From Inquilinus limosus_F (GTDB lineage: Bacteria > Pseudomonadota > Alphaproteobacteria > DSM-16000 > Inquilinaceae), in assembly GCF_051487185.1 (NCBI RefSeq), contig NZ_JAHVDK010000005.1:124001-188000 (forward strand): 64,000 bases of DNA, written 5' to 3'. A program made the position numbers and the translations under genes. This document shows, in pieces, positions 19,085 to 27,301 of this stretch. The notes beneath the pieces were generated by a model, which saw only the letters and a program-made list of their open reading frames with translations, was not told the DNA's origin and did no database searches. Within the stretch, counting starts at the first letter, position 1. The number at the start of each line of letters is the position of its first letter.

Positions 19085-19840
19085 ATGGCGCGGAAGCTGA
19101 TCGCGGGCAACTGGAAGATGAACCTGCTGCGCAACGAGGGCACGGCGCTGGCCCGCGACCTCGCCCTGCGGCTGGCCCGCACGGTCGACCCGGCCTTCGA
19201 CCTCCTGATCTGTCCGCCGGCGACCCTGATCGCGCCGATCGCCGATGCGGTGCAGGGCAGCGGCCTCCTGGTCGGCGGCCAGGACTGCCACAGCGCGCGG
19301 GACGGCGCCCACACCGGCGACATCGCGGCCCGGATGCTGGCCGATCTCGGCTGCAGCCACGTCATCGTCGGCCATTCCGAGCGGCGCCAGGACCATGGCG
19401 AGATCGACCTGGTGGTGGCGGAAAAGGCGGCGGCGGCACAGGCCGAGGGGCTGGTCGCGATCATCTGCGTCGGCGAGACCGAGGCCGAGCGCAACGACGG
19501 CCGGGCGCTGCAGGTCTGCAGCCGGCAGATCGCCGGGTCTCTGCCGCGCGGGGCGACGGCGGAGAACACGGTGATCGCCTATGAGCCGGTCTGGGCGATC
19601 GGCACCGGCCGCACCCCGACCACTGATGACGTCGCCGAGGTGCATGCCCATATCAGGGCGGCGCTGGGCGCCCATGTCCCGGCCGAGGCGGCCGGGATCC
19701 GCATCCTGTATGGCGGCTCGGTCAAGCCCGCCAACGCCGCCGAGCTGCTGGCGGTGCCCAATGTCGACGGCGCCCTGGTCGGCGGCGCCAGCCTGAAGGC
19801 GGATGATTTCTGGGCCATCGCCGAGGCCAGCGCGGGCTGA
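19085..19840 (+). CDS. tpiA: Triosephosphate isomerase
   Basis: TpiA interconverts DHAP and glyceraldehyde-3-phosphate. The 251-residue TIM barrel starts MARKLIAGNWKMNLLRNEG, with the catalytic Lys in GNWKMN, catalytic His in VIVGHSERRQ, catalytic Glu in IAYEPVWAIGTGRTP and the phosphate-binding ILYGGSVKPANAAELL. A GGAGAGAGG sequence precedes the ATG. It is divergent from the foldase gene across about 185 bp, which must hold both promoters. secG and pyrG, its usual partners in relatives, do not follow here; a tRNA and dgo genes do. Confidence 0.97.
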   Translation: MARKLIAGNWKMNLLRNEGTALARDLALRLARTVDPAFDLLICPPATLIAPIADAVQGSGLLVGGQDCHSARDGAHTGDIAARMLADLGCSHVIVGHSERRQDHGEIDLVVAEKAAAAQAEGLVAIICVGETEAERNDGRALQVCSRQIAGSLPRGATAENTVIAYEPVWAIGTGRTPTTDDVAEVHAHIRAALGAHVPAEAAGIRILYGGSVKPANAAELLAVPNVDGALVGGASLKADDFWAIAEASAG

Positions 19841-19853
19841 TCCCGCATCGTCG

Positions 19854-19882
19854 TTGCATAGGGGCGGGGCGGTGGCTATAGT
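19854..19882 (+). promoter_or_regulatory. Sigma-70 promoter for tRNA-Pro (and probably dgoKA)
   Basis: TTGCAT (-35) is separated by exactly 17 bp from TATAGT (-10), placing the start point near 19889, about 40 bases before the mature tRNA 5' end. This is the best housekeeping promoter match in the region and sits just after tpiA. Because dgoK begins only 19 bases after the tRNA, this promoter may also drive the dgo genes. Confidence 0.6.
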
Positions 19883-19927
19883 CCCGCCCGCCCGCCGCCC
19901 GGCACCAGTCCGGCGGTGGCCCCCGGT

Positions 19928-20004
19928 CGGAGCGTAGCGCAGCCTGGTAGCGCACTTGCATGGGGTGCAAGGGGTCGCGAGTTCGAATCTCGCCGCTCCG
20001 ACCA
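19928..20004 (+). tRNA. tRNA-Pro (anticodon GGG)
   Basis: A complete 77-base cloverleaf with encoded CCA. The acceptor arm pairs CGGAGCG with CGCTCCG, the D-arm is GCGCAGCCTGGTAGCGC, the anticodon stem CTTGC/GCAAG encloses the loop ATGGGGT with anticodon GGG, and the T-arm GCGAG-TTCGAAT-CTCGC is canonical. The 5' C of the acceptor stem is the typical identity feature of bacterial proline tRNAs. It reads CCC and CCU codons. Confidence 0.97.
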
Positions 20005-20023
20005 ACATCTCCCGGAATGGATC

Positions 20024-20923
20024 ATGCTCGTCGCCCTCGACTGGGGAACCTCCTCGCTCCGCGCCTGGCTGCTCGACGCCGATGGCGCCGTGCGGGACGA
20101 GGCCGCGGCCCCGCTCGGCATCCTCAAGGTCCCCGGTGGCGACTTCGACGCCGTGTTCCGGCAGATCGCGGAGAAGTGGAGCCCCACCGCCGCCATCGCC
20201 TCCGGCATGATCGGCAGCCGCCAGGGCTGGGCCGAGGCACCCTACGCCTCATGCCCGGCCGACGAGGCGGCGCTGGTCGCCGGGCTGACGGCGGTGCCGA
20301 CCTCGCTGGGCGTGACCCTGCGAATCGTCCCCGGCGTCAGCCGCGTCGACGCCGACGGCATCCCCGACGTGATGCGCGGCGAGGAGGTGCAGATCCTCGG
20401 CGACGCCCCGGCCAGCGGCCGCCGCCTCTACGTCCTGCCCGGCACGCACAGCAAATGGGCCCTGGCCGAGGACGGCCGCATCGCCTGGTTCGCCACCTCG
20501 ATGACCGGCGAGGCCTTCGCCGTGCTGGCCGAGCACAGCATCCTCGGCCGGCTGATGGACGGCCGCGCCTACGACCAGCCGGCCTTCCGCCGCGGCTTCG
20601 CGGTCGGCGCCTCGGCCGGCGGCGGCCTGCTGCGCCGGCTGTTCAGCGCCCGCACCCTCGGCCTGTTCGGCGAGCTGGAGCCGAAGGCGACCGGATCCTA
20701 TCTCTCCGGCCTCCTGATCGGGGCGGAGGTGGCCGACGCCCGCGCCACCGTGGCCGCCGCGACCGGCGCCGCGCCGGAGGAGGTGACCATCGTCGGCGGC
20801 GCCGAGCTGTCGGCCCGCTACGCCGAGGCGATCGAGGCCGCGGGGCTGCAGAGCCGCATCGCCTCGGCCGACACCACGGTCAAGGCGCTGTGGCGCCTGG
20901 CCAAGCATGCGGAGCTGGTGTGA
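20024..20923 (+). CDS. dgoK: 2-dehydro-3-deoxygalactonokinase
   Basis: DgoK phosphorylates 2-keto-3-deoxygalactonate in the De Ley–Doudoroff pathway of galactose/galactonate breakdown. The 299-residue protein has the actin-like ATPase start ALDWGTSSLRAWLLDADG, then ASGMIGSRQGW, PGTHSKWALAEDGRI and FATSMTGEAFAVLAEHSIL, all hallmarks of the family. The chosen ATG is 19 bases after the tRNA-Pro CCA; the longer open frame runs through the tRNA and is not credible. It is separated from dgoA by a single base and so is co-translated with it. Confidence 0.93.
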   Translation: MLVALDWGTSSLRAWLLDADGAVRDEAAAPLGILKVPGGDFDAVFRQIAEKWSPTAAIASGMIGSRQGWAEAPYASCPADEAALVAGLTAVPTSLGVTLRIVPGVSRVDADGIPDVMRGEEVQILGDAPASGRRLYVLPGTHSKWALAEDGRIAWFATSMTGEAFAVLAEHSILGRLMDGRAYDQPAFRRGFAVGASAGGGLLRRLFSARTLGLFGELEPKATGSYLSGLLIGAEVADARATVAAATGAAPEEVTIVGGAELSARYAEAIEAAGLQSRIASADTTVKALWRLAKHAELV

Positions 20924-20924
20924 G

Positions 20925-21557
<633 letters not shown>

Positions 21558-21590
21558 CGGGGGCGCCAGCCGTCGAGGGGGATTTCGGCG

Positions 21591-23238
21591 ATGGCGGACG
21601 GCATCATCTACGCGCATTCTCTTCCCGGCCGGCCGATGGACCGCTGGGAAAGCCTGTCGGATCACCAGGAGGCGGTCGCGGCCCTGGCGGCGGAGTTCGC
21701 CGCAGTGTTCGGCTGGGCGGAGGTGGCCCGCCTCGCCGGCCGCCTGCACGACATCGGCAAGCTCTCCGCCGCGTTCCAGGCCTATATCGCCGGGCAAAGG
21801 GAGTCGGGCGGCGATCATTCCTCGGCCGGGGCGCGGATCGCGCTCGATGCCTACAGACTCCCGCTCGGCACGATGCTCGCCGCCATCATCGCGGCGCATC
21901 ACGCCGGCCTGGCCGACGGCGTCGATCTGGCGCGCCGGTTGGAGGGGGCGGCAGACCTGGTCCCCGCCGGATGGCAGGCGCAGGCCGGACCGCTGCCGCC
22001 ACAGCCGGAGCTGAACCCACACGGGCCTTCAACTGGCAGGCGGGACCGAAGGGCTTCGCCGCAAGCCTCCTCGTCCGGATGCTGTTCTCCTGCCTGGTCG
22101 ACGCCGACTTCCTGGCGACCGAGCGATTCTATGCGGCGGCGGAGGGCGTGCCGGCCGAGCGCAGCGGCCATACGAGCCTCGCCGCGATGCGCGACCGGCT
22201 GCGCGCCCATATGGCGGAGAAGCGCGCCGCGGCCGGGCCGACGCCGCTCAACGCCCTGCGCGCCGCGATCCTCGACCATGCGGTCAGCAAGGCCGAGCTT
22301 ACGCCCGGCCTGTCACCCTCACCGTCCCGACCGGGGGCGGCAAGACCCTGGCCTCGCTCTCCTTCGCGCTGGAGCATGCGGTCCGCCACGGCCTCCGCCG
22401 CGTCATCTACGTCATTCCCTACACCTCGATCATCGAGCAGACGGCGCAGGTGTTCCGGCAGGCGCTGGGCAGTGAAGACGACATCCTGGAGCACCATGCC
22501 AGCTTCGATTGGGAGCGGGCGCGCCGGACCCGCCCCGACGACGAGGCGCCGGACGCGCTGGCCAAGCTGCAGCGGGCGGCGGAGAACTGGGACGTCCCGG
22601 TCGTCGTCACCACCGCGGTGCAGTTCTTCGAGAGCCTGTTCGCCGACCGCCCGTCGCGCTGCCGCAAGCTGCACAACATCGCCGGCAGCGTCGTCGTGCT
22701 GGACGAGGCGCAGACCATGCCGGTGCATCTGCTGCGGCCCTGCATGGCGGCGATCGACGAGCTGGCGCGGCACTACGGCGCCAGCGTCGTGCTCTGCACC
22801 GCGACCCAGCCGGCGCTGCGGGCGGTCGACGGGTTCGAGAACGGCGGCTTCGCCATCGACGATGAGCGCGAGTTGGCGCCCGATCCGCAGGATCTCTACC
22901 GCAGGCTGAAGCGCGTCGCGGTCGAGCGGCTGCCGGGACCGGTCGACGATGCGGCGATCGCACGGCGCTTCGCCGAGCAGCCGCAGATGCTGTGCATCGT
23001 CAACCGGCGCGCCCATGCGCAGCGGCTGTTCGCGGCCATCCGCGACCTTCCGGGCGCGGTGCATCTGTCGACCCTGATGTGCCCGCTTCATCGCCGGCAG
23101 GTGCTGGCCGGCCTGCGCGACAGGCTGCGCCAGAGGCTGCCGGTGCGGCTGGTGGCGACATCGCTGATCGAGGCCGGGGTCGACATCGATTTCCCTGAGG
23201 TCTGGCGCGCCGCCGCAGGCATCGACTCGATCGCGCAT
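21591..23238 (+). pseudogene. cas3: Broken type I-C cas3 (HD nuclease–helicase), frameshifted and 3'-truncated
   Basis: Remnant of the effector nuclease-helicase of a type I-C CRISPR system. The first frame encodes the HD domain: RLAGRLHDIGKLSAAFQAYI, GGDHSSAGARIAL and AAIIAAHHAGLADG. Reading must change frame near 21990–22030 (to FNWQAGPKGFAASLLVRMLF) and again near 22310, where TLTVPTGGGKT (Walker A) resumes. Later motifs are VVVLDEAQTMP, LCTATQPAL and LVATSLIEAGVDIDFPEVW. Sequence then stops being Cas3 inside helicase motif VI: after AGIDSIA the expected QAAGR arginine-finger motif is replaced by CRISPR repeat sequence. The gene is dead on three counts. cas5, cas8c, cas7, cas4, cas1 and cas2 are all absent. 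Confidence 0.9.
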
Positions 23239-23646
23239 GGGGGCGTGGATCGAAACCAGTTGTATACGCGCCCGTGGCAGCTGCAGCCGTTGTCGCCCCT
23301 CTCATGGGGCGTGGATCGAAACAACGAGAAGCTGCGGGCGCATCCGATCGTTCGTCGTCGCCCCTCTCGCAGGGGCGCGGGTCGAAACCAGCTCGGCGCG
23401 ATCGACGTCACCGGGAATGTCGGTCGCCCCTCTGGGGCGCGGATCGAAACGTCAGACCCTGCTGCCGCATATACTCCCAGACCGTCGCCCCTCTCGCAGG
23501 GGAGCGGATCGAAACTGCGCCTCACTGGCCGACGTCTTCGATGACCATGTCGCCCCCTACGCGGGGGCGTGGATCGAAACAAGCGGTGTTGAACGATGAA
23601 GTGATCGGCCGGCACGTCGCCCCCTACGCGGGGCGTGGATCGAAAC
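23239..23646 (+). CRISPR. Degenerate type I-C CRISPR array, 7 repeats, 6 spacers
   Basis: Repeats follow the type I-C pattern GTCGCCCC…GCGTGGATCGAAAC. The first is a 3' half only (23239–23256), joined to cas3. Full repeats lie at 23292–23322, 23357–23388, 23423–23450, 23484–23515, 23549–23580 and 23616–23646. Lengths vary from 28 to 32 bases with changes in the hairpin arms and loop, so the array is decaying. Repeats 2, 3 and 5 (and the shortened 4) carry a CCCCTCT arm, while repeats 6–7 carry CCCCCTACGCG and are nearest the I-C consensus. The six spacers are 33–35 bases and all differ. No leader survives. Orientation agrees with cas3. Confidence 0.93.
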
Positions 23647-23691
23647 TCCGTCATTGGGTGAAATTGGAATGTCGATGCCGCTCTGGGTGGC

Positions 23692-23722
23692 CCCTGGATC
23701 GCCGGGTCAAGCCCGGCGATGA
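23692..23722. repeat. Dispersed palindromic repeat fragment after the CRISPR array
   Basis: The segment contains GCCGGGTCAAGCCCGGC, a near-perfect hairpin, flanked by CTGGATC and GATGAC. It is the familiar alphaproteobacterial intergenic repeat that reads 'CTGGATNGCCGGGTCAAGCCCGGCNATGAC'. A second partial copy (GGGTCAAGCCCGGCATG) follows about 75 bp later. Between the array and yqaA (23647–23906) nothing else is recognisable. Confidence 0.6.
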
Positions 23723-23906
23723 CAATAGAAATTGAGCCTACTCCTCTTTCGCACCCGAAAACTCCTAACCGGACACCCGTGGGTCAAGCCCGGCATGCCA
23801 GTTTTGGGGAGGGCAGCTTCAGGAGGCTACGCCCAATCCCGGCCGTGACACCGGGCCTCCTGCCGTCTATGACCATCGCAGGAGCGACCGGGCAGAGGAT
23901 CAGCGC

Positions 23907-24530
23907 GTGGTGCAGGACGGGGGCGTTCAGGCCGGGGTCGAGCCGCCGGGATTCCTGCGGCGGCAATACGACCGGCTGATCCGGGCGGCGCACGGGCCGC
24001 GGGCGCAATGGACGCTGGCCGGCGTCTCCTTCGCCGAGAGCTCCTTCTTTCCGATCCCGCCCGACGTGGTGCTGATCCCGATGATGCTCGCCAATCCGCG
24101 GCGGGCCTGGTGGCTGGCGGGGCTGTGCACCGTGGCCTCGGTGCTGGGCGGCCTGGTCGGCTACGCCATCGGCTATTTCCTGTTCGAGACCGTCGGCTCC
24201 TGGCTGATCAATGTCTACGGCCTGCAGGCCGGGTTCCACGAGTTCCAGCAGAAATACGCCGAATGGGGCAGCTGGATCATCCTGGCCAAGGGGGTGACGC
24301 CGATTCCCTACAAGCTGGTGACGATCACCAGCGGCGTGGCCCAGTTCCCGCTGATCCCCTTCATCCTGTCCTCGCTGGCCTCGCGCGGCTTGCGCTTCTT
24401 CCTGATCGCGGTGCTGATGCGGATCTATGGCGACCAGGTGCGGCACTATCTCGAGAAGTATCTGAACTGGGCCTTCTGGGGATTCCTGGCCCTCGTCGCC
24501 CTCGGCTTCGCGGTGATGACGCAGTTCTGA
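23907..24530 (+). CDS. YqaA/DedA-like inner-membrane protein
   Basis: A 207-residue protein of the YqaA branch of the DedA/VTT superfamily, probably a lipid-related transporter or scramblase of the inner membrane. It has about five hydrophobic segments; the conserved loop SFAESSFFPIPPDVVLIPMM includes the family's Glu and proline pair, and LAKGVTPIPYKLVTITSG is the second re-entrant signature. The start is GTG; no ATG is available before the first conserved residues. A decayed copy of its 3' end lies about 1.6 kb downstream, beyond the DUF1176 gene. Confidence 0.82.
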   Translation: MVQDGGVQAGVEPPGFLRRQYDRLIRAAHGPRAQWTLAGVSFAESSFFPIPPDVVLIPMMLANPRRAWWLAGLCTVASVLGGLVGYAIGYFLFETVGSWLINVYGLQAGFHEFQQKYAEWGSWIILAKGVTPIPYKLVTITSGVAQFPLIPFILSSLASRGLRFFLIAVLMRIYGDQVRHYLEKYLNWAFWGFLALVALGFAVMTQF

Positions 24531-24604
24531 CGAAAGAACTGTCTGGCCCTCCGGCCGAAGACATGTTTTCCTAGTCCGGGGTCCCTTGGGGGAGGATTTC
24601 CGGA

Positions 24605-26089
24605 ATGACGCCGCGCATCATGCCGTTATCGGCGATCGTCTTCTCGTTGCTTGCGGCCGTCTGTCATCCTGCGGCCGGGCAGGAGAAGACGACGGACCAG
24701 GCGATCACGGAGCTGCTGGGCGACCCTGCGCCGTACCGGCAGGTGTTCGAGGCCCTGCAGAAGGCGGTGCGGGCGCATGCCGCCGCCGATGTGGCGGCGC
24801 TGGTCTCCTACCCGATCGACGTCACCATCGGCGGCCGCAAGGTCGCGATCCGGACGCCGAAGGACTTCGCGGCCCGCTACGACCAGTTCATGACCCCGGC
24901 CATCACGGCGGCGGTGCTGAACGAGACCTATGACGATCTGGGCGTCAACTATCAGGGCGTCAGCCTCGGCGACGGCGAGGTCTGGATCACCGGGACCTGC
25001 CTGGACACCGCGTGCAAATCGGTCCGGGTCCAGGTGGCCACGATCCAGCCGGGACCGGAAGGGGCGGCCGCGCCAGCACCCGCATCCACGCCGACGCAGG
25101 CCAAGGCGGCCGCGGCCCCGTCCGCCGCCGCCGGGCCGCTCAAGGAGTTCAAGGACTGGGTGATCGGCTGCGACAACCTGCGGGGCTGCACCGCGCTGGG
25201 GCTGACGGCCGAGGACGGTGGCGATGTCGCCTATCTGTCGGTGTCCCGGACCGGCGCTGCGGAAGACGGCCCCCGCGTTGCCGTCACCCTCCTGGCCGAC
25301 AAGCCGATGCCGGGGGCGGAGCTGGGGCTGGCCCCGGACGGCCGGGGGAGCACATCACTGCCGGTGACCTGGGCTGGCGACTATGCCACCGCCGCGCTTC
25401 CGGATGCGGCGGCGGCGCAGCTCCTGGCGGCGCTGCGCTCGGCCAAGACCCTGACGGTCGGCCTGCGGGCGGGATCGAAGACGGTGAAGAGCGTCACGGT
25501 CTCTCTCGCGGGCGCGACGGCAGCGCTGCTGTTCATGGACGACCAGCAGAAGCGCGTCGGCACGGTCACGGCGTTGGTGCGGAAGGGGGATGCGCCCGCG
25601 TCATCGATCCCGCCGGTGCCGGACGCGCCAAAGCTCGACGCCAGGAAGATGACCGCGCTGTCCGACCCGCTGCCGCCGCTGCCGCAGGGGCTGAAGCGGT
25701 CGCGGGACGAGACCTGCAAGGATGCCGAGGACGTCGTGATCAAGCTCTCGGACGCGGCGACGCTCTGGGGCCTGTGCGACGATGCCGGCGCCTACAACCA
25801 GGACTACCGGTTCTGGATCATCGGCTCCGGCGCGCCGAAGCCGGTGTCCTTCGCCATTGCCGGAGACCAGGACGGCTCCGACGCCGCCCTGCTGACCAAC
25901 CCGTCGCTGTCGGATGACGGCATGACGCTCAACGGCTTCTTCCTGAGCAGGGGCGTGGGCGATTGCGGCGAGGTCTCGGACTGGATCTGGGACGGCGAGG
26001 CTCTCCGCCTGTCCCGGCTGACGCGGATGGACGAATGCCGCGGCGTGCAGCAGGACGACTGGCCGGTGCTGTTCCGGACGGGTGGGTGA
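24605..26089 (+). CDS. Exported DUF1176 domain protein
   Basis: A 494-residue protein with a signal peptide (PLSAIVFSLLAAVCHPAAGQ). Residues about 25–150 form a unit of unclear fold, then an Ala/Pro-rich linker (about 155–178) leads to the DUF1176 domain beginning LKEFKDWVIGCDNLRGCTALGL and ending near the C-terminus with paired Cys (DETCKDAED, LWGLCDDAG, GDCGEVSDW, MDECRG), probably disulphides in the periplasm. The function of DUF1176 proteins is not established. It lies between yqaA and a broken copy of the yqaA 3' end, so it may have arrived as an insertion. Confidence 0.8.
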   Translation: MTPRIMPLSAIVFSLLAAVCHPAAGQEKTTDQAITELLGDPAPYRQVFEALQKAVRAHAAADVAALVSYPIDVTIGGRKVAIRTPKDFAARYDQFMTPAITAAVLNETYDDLGVNYQGVSLGDGEVWITGTCLDTACKSVRVQVATIQPGPEGAAAPAPASTPTQAKAAAAPSAAAGPLKEFKDWVIGCDNLRGCTALGLTAEDGGDVAYLSVSRTGAAEDGPRVAVTLLADKPMPGAELGLAPDGRGSTSLPVTWAGDYATAALPDAAAAQLLAALRSAKTLTVGLRAGSKTVKSVTVSLAGATAALLFMDDQQKRVGTVTALVRKGDAPASSIPPVPDAPKLDARKMTALSDPLPPLPQGLKRSRDETCKDAEDVVIKLSDAATLWGLCDDAGAYNQDYRFWIIGSGAPKPVSFAIAGDQDGSDAALLTNPSLSDDGMTLNGFFLSRGVGDCGEVSDWIWDGEALRLSRLTRMDECRGVQQDDWPVLFRTGG

Positions 26090-26104
26090 GGCGGGCGGCG
26101 GCTC

Positions 26105-26232
26105 GCTTTTCCTGGCTGCGGTGCTGATGCGGATCCGTGGCGGCAGGTGCGGTAGTATCTGGAGAAGGACCTGAACTGGGCCTTCCGGGCTTCCTCGGGC
26201 CGGTTGCCCTCGGCTTCGCCGTGATGACGCCG
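26105..26232 (+). pseudogene. Decayed duplicate of the yqaA 3' end
   Basis: This stretch aligns by eye with the last ~130 bases of yqaA (24391–24530). Shared runs include GCGGTGCTGATGCGGATC, CTGAACTGGGCCTTC and CTCGGCTTCGC-GTGATGACGC. It carries point changes, small deletions and a TAG inside the frame, so it codes for nothing on its own. The two copies are direct repeats flanking the DUF1176 gene, which suggests duplication or insertion at the yqaA 3' end. Confidence 0.8.
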
Positions 26233-26274
26233 GTCCAGCCGAAGCCGTCCGGCCCGCGCCAGGGAGGTCGGGCC

Positions 26275-26679
26275 ATGTCCACGCAAGCCATCCTGCTGCC
26301 CCTCTTCGTCCAGGTCGCGCTGATCTTCGTGCTCATGATCTGGACGCTGCGATCGCGCCATCGCGCCTTGCAGGGAGCCGCCTCCGGCCAGCCGGCGCGC
26401 AGCACCGAGATCTCGGACTGCCTTCAAAGCCAGCTGCAGTTGTCGCTGCTGTTCTTCGTCCTCGTCATCCTGGCGATGATGACGCGGAAAGCGGATCTGC
26501 TGTTCGTGGTGATGTCCTGGGCCCTGGTCGTCGTCCTCATCATCCATGCGGCGGCCGAGGCCGGATCCGGCCGCCCGCGACTCCGCTCCGGCGCCTTCGC
26601 GGCCGCCATCCTGCTGCTGCTGGCGATGTGGGTGATCTTCGTCCTGCGCATCCTGCTGGCCGGGGTGGAGCCGGTGTAG
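26275..26679 (+). CDS. MAPEG-like small membrane protein
   Basis: A 134-residue protein with four hydrophobic helices: an N-terminal one (AILLPLFVQVALIFVLMIWT), a second around LQLSLLFFVLVILAMMT, a third around LFVVMSWALVVVLIIHA and a fourth AAAILLLLAMWVIFVLRILL. Length and topology fit MAPEG-family proteins (eicosanoid/glutathione-metabolism fold), whose bacterial roles are mostly unknown. The ATG follows AGGGAGG. The frame upstream is open into the decayed yqaA fragment but is not coding. Confidence 0.65.
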   Translation: MSTQAILLPLFVQVALIFVLMIWTLRSRHRALQGAASGQPARSTEISDCLQSQLQLSLLFFVLVILAMMTRKADLLFVVMSWALVVVLIIHAAAEAGSGRPRLRSGAFAAAILLLLAMWVIFVLRILLAGVEPV

Positions 26680-26686
26680 CGAAAGC

Positions 26687-26785
26687 CTATTGGCCCGCCC
26701 TCGCCAGCAGCCGCCGCGCCCGGTCGACCTCGGTCTCGCCCTGGCGCCAGGAGAGGCGCCGTCGACCAGCTCGAAATCGATGCCC
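26687..26785 (-). pseudogene. Decayed copy of a D-aminoacylase 3' end (copy C, distal)
   Basis: On the minus strand this reads as the C-terminus of an N-acyl-D-amino-acid deacylase: GIDFELVDG, then after a one-base frameshift RLSWRQGETEVDR and RRLLARAG. It matches the intact gene's end at 31960 (GIDFVLVNGRMSWRHGETEVDRAG) in the same orientation but is clearly more diverged than the nearer copy at 31391. Nothing of the deacylase upstream of this point is present. Confidence 0.75.
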
Positions 26786-26823
26786 AACAGCTTGCTGGTC
26801 CAGCATTGCGTGTGCGGCCGGGT

Positions 26824-27297
26824 TCACCACAGAACCGGCTTCGAGAGCATCATCCAGAAGATCACGAGGACCGCGATGAAGGCCGGCCAACCGAGCAGAA
26901 ACCATAGCCGGAGAATGGTGTAATAGGACTTCGGCAGCGGCTGAGCCGTCGCGGCGGCTTTTTCGGCGAGATCGGCGGCCCGGATCTGCAGCCAGACGAC
27001 AGGGAGCCAGCAGGCCCCGGCCAGCGCGTAGAGCCCGAGCGAGACCGCAATCCAACCGTCGGTGATCCGGAAACCGGCCAGATGCATCATCGCAGCGCCC
27101 GACAGCGGCTGGATGATCACCGCGGGCGTGGTGAAGTACCAATCGGCTCGCACGACGTTGCGGGCGACGACGGCGATCGCGCGGACGTCGCCCCGCCGGT
27201 GGGCCGTCCACATCTGGAAGGCCGTGCCGAGACCGGTGCCGAAGATCAGGGTCGAGCTGATCACGTGCACGTAGTTGAGGATCGTGTAGAGGTCCAT
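26824..27297 (-). CDS. DUF2269 family integral membrane protein
   Basis: A 157-residue protein with four transmembrane helices. The N-terminus MDLYTILNYVHVISSTLIFG, with FGTGLGTAFQMW and the later GAAMMHLAGF and LRLWFLLGWPAFIAVLVIFW, fits the DUF2269 family of predicted integral membrane proteins. The start ATG matches the usual family N-terminus; a longer frame upstream overlaps the next gene. Five bases separate it from the stop of the SDR–DoxX gene upstream, so the two form an operon and probably act together. Confidence 0.8.
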   Translation of the reverse strand: MDLYTILNYVHVISSTLIFGTGLGTAFQMWTAHRRGDVRAIAVVARNVVRADWYFTTPAVIIQPLSGAAMMHLAGFRITDGWIAVSLGLYALAGACWLPVVWLQIRAADLAEKAAATAQPLPKSYYTILRLWFLLGWPAFIAVLVIFWMMLSKPVLW

Positions 27298-27301
27298 GGA
27301 G

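Noticed and set aside
19916..20023. N-terminal extension of DgoK through the tRNA gene
   Set aside because: It translates tRNA-Pro itself; the kinase fold begins exactly at MLVALDWG.
23239..23544. Open frame continuing from cas3 through the CRISPR array as a fusion protein
   Set aside because: The repeated GVDRN-like words are the translation of CRISPR repeats. The reading frame is open by composition only.
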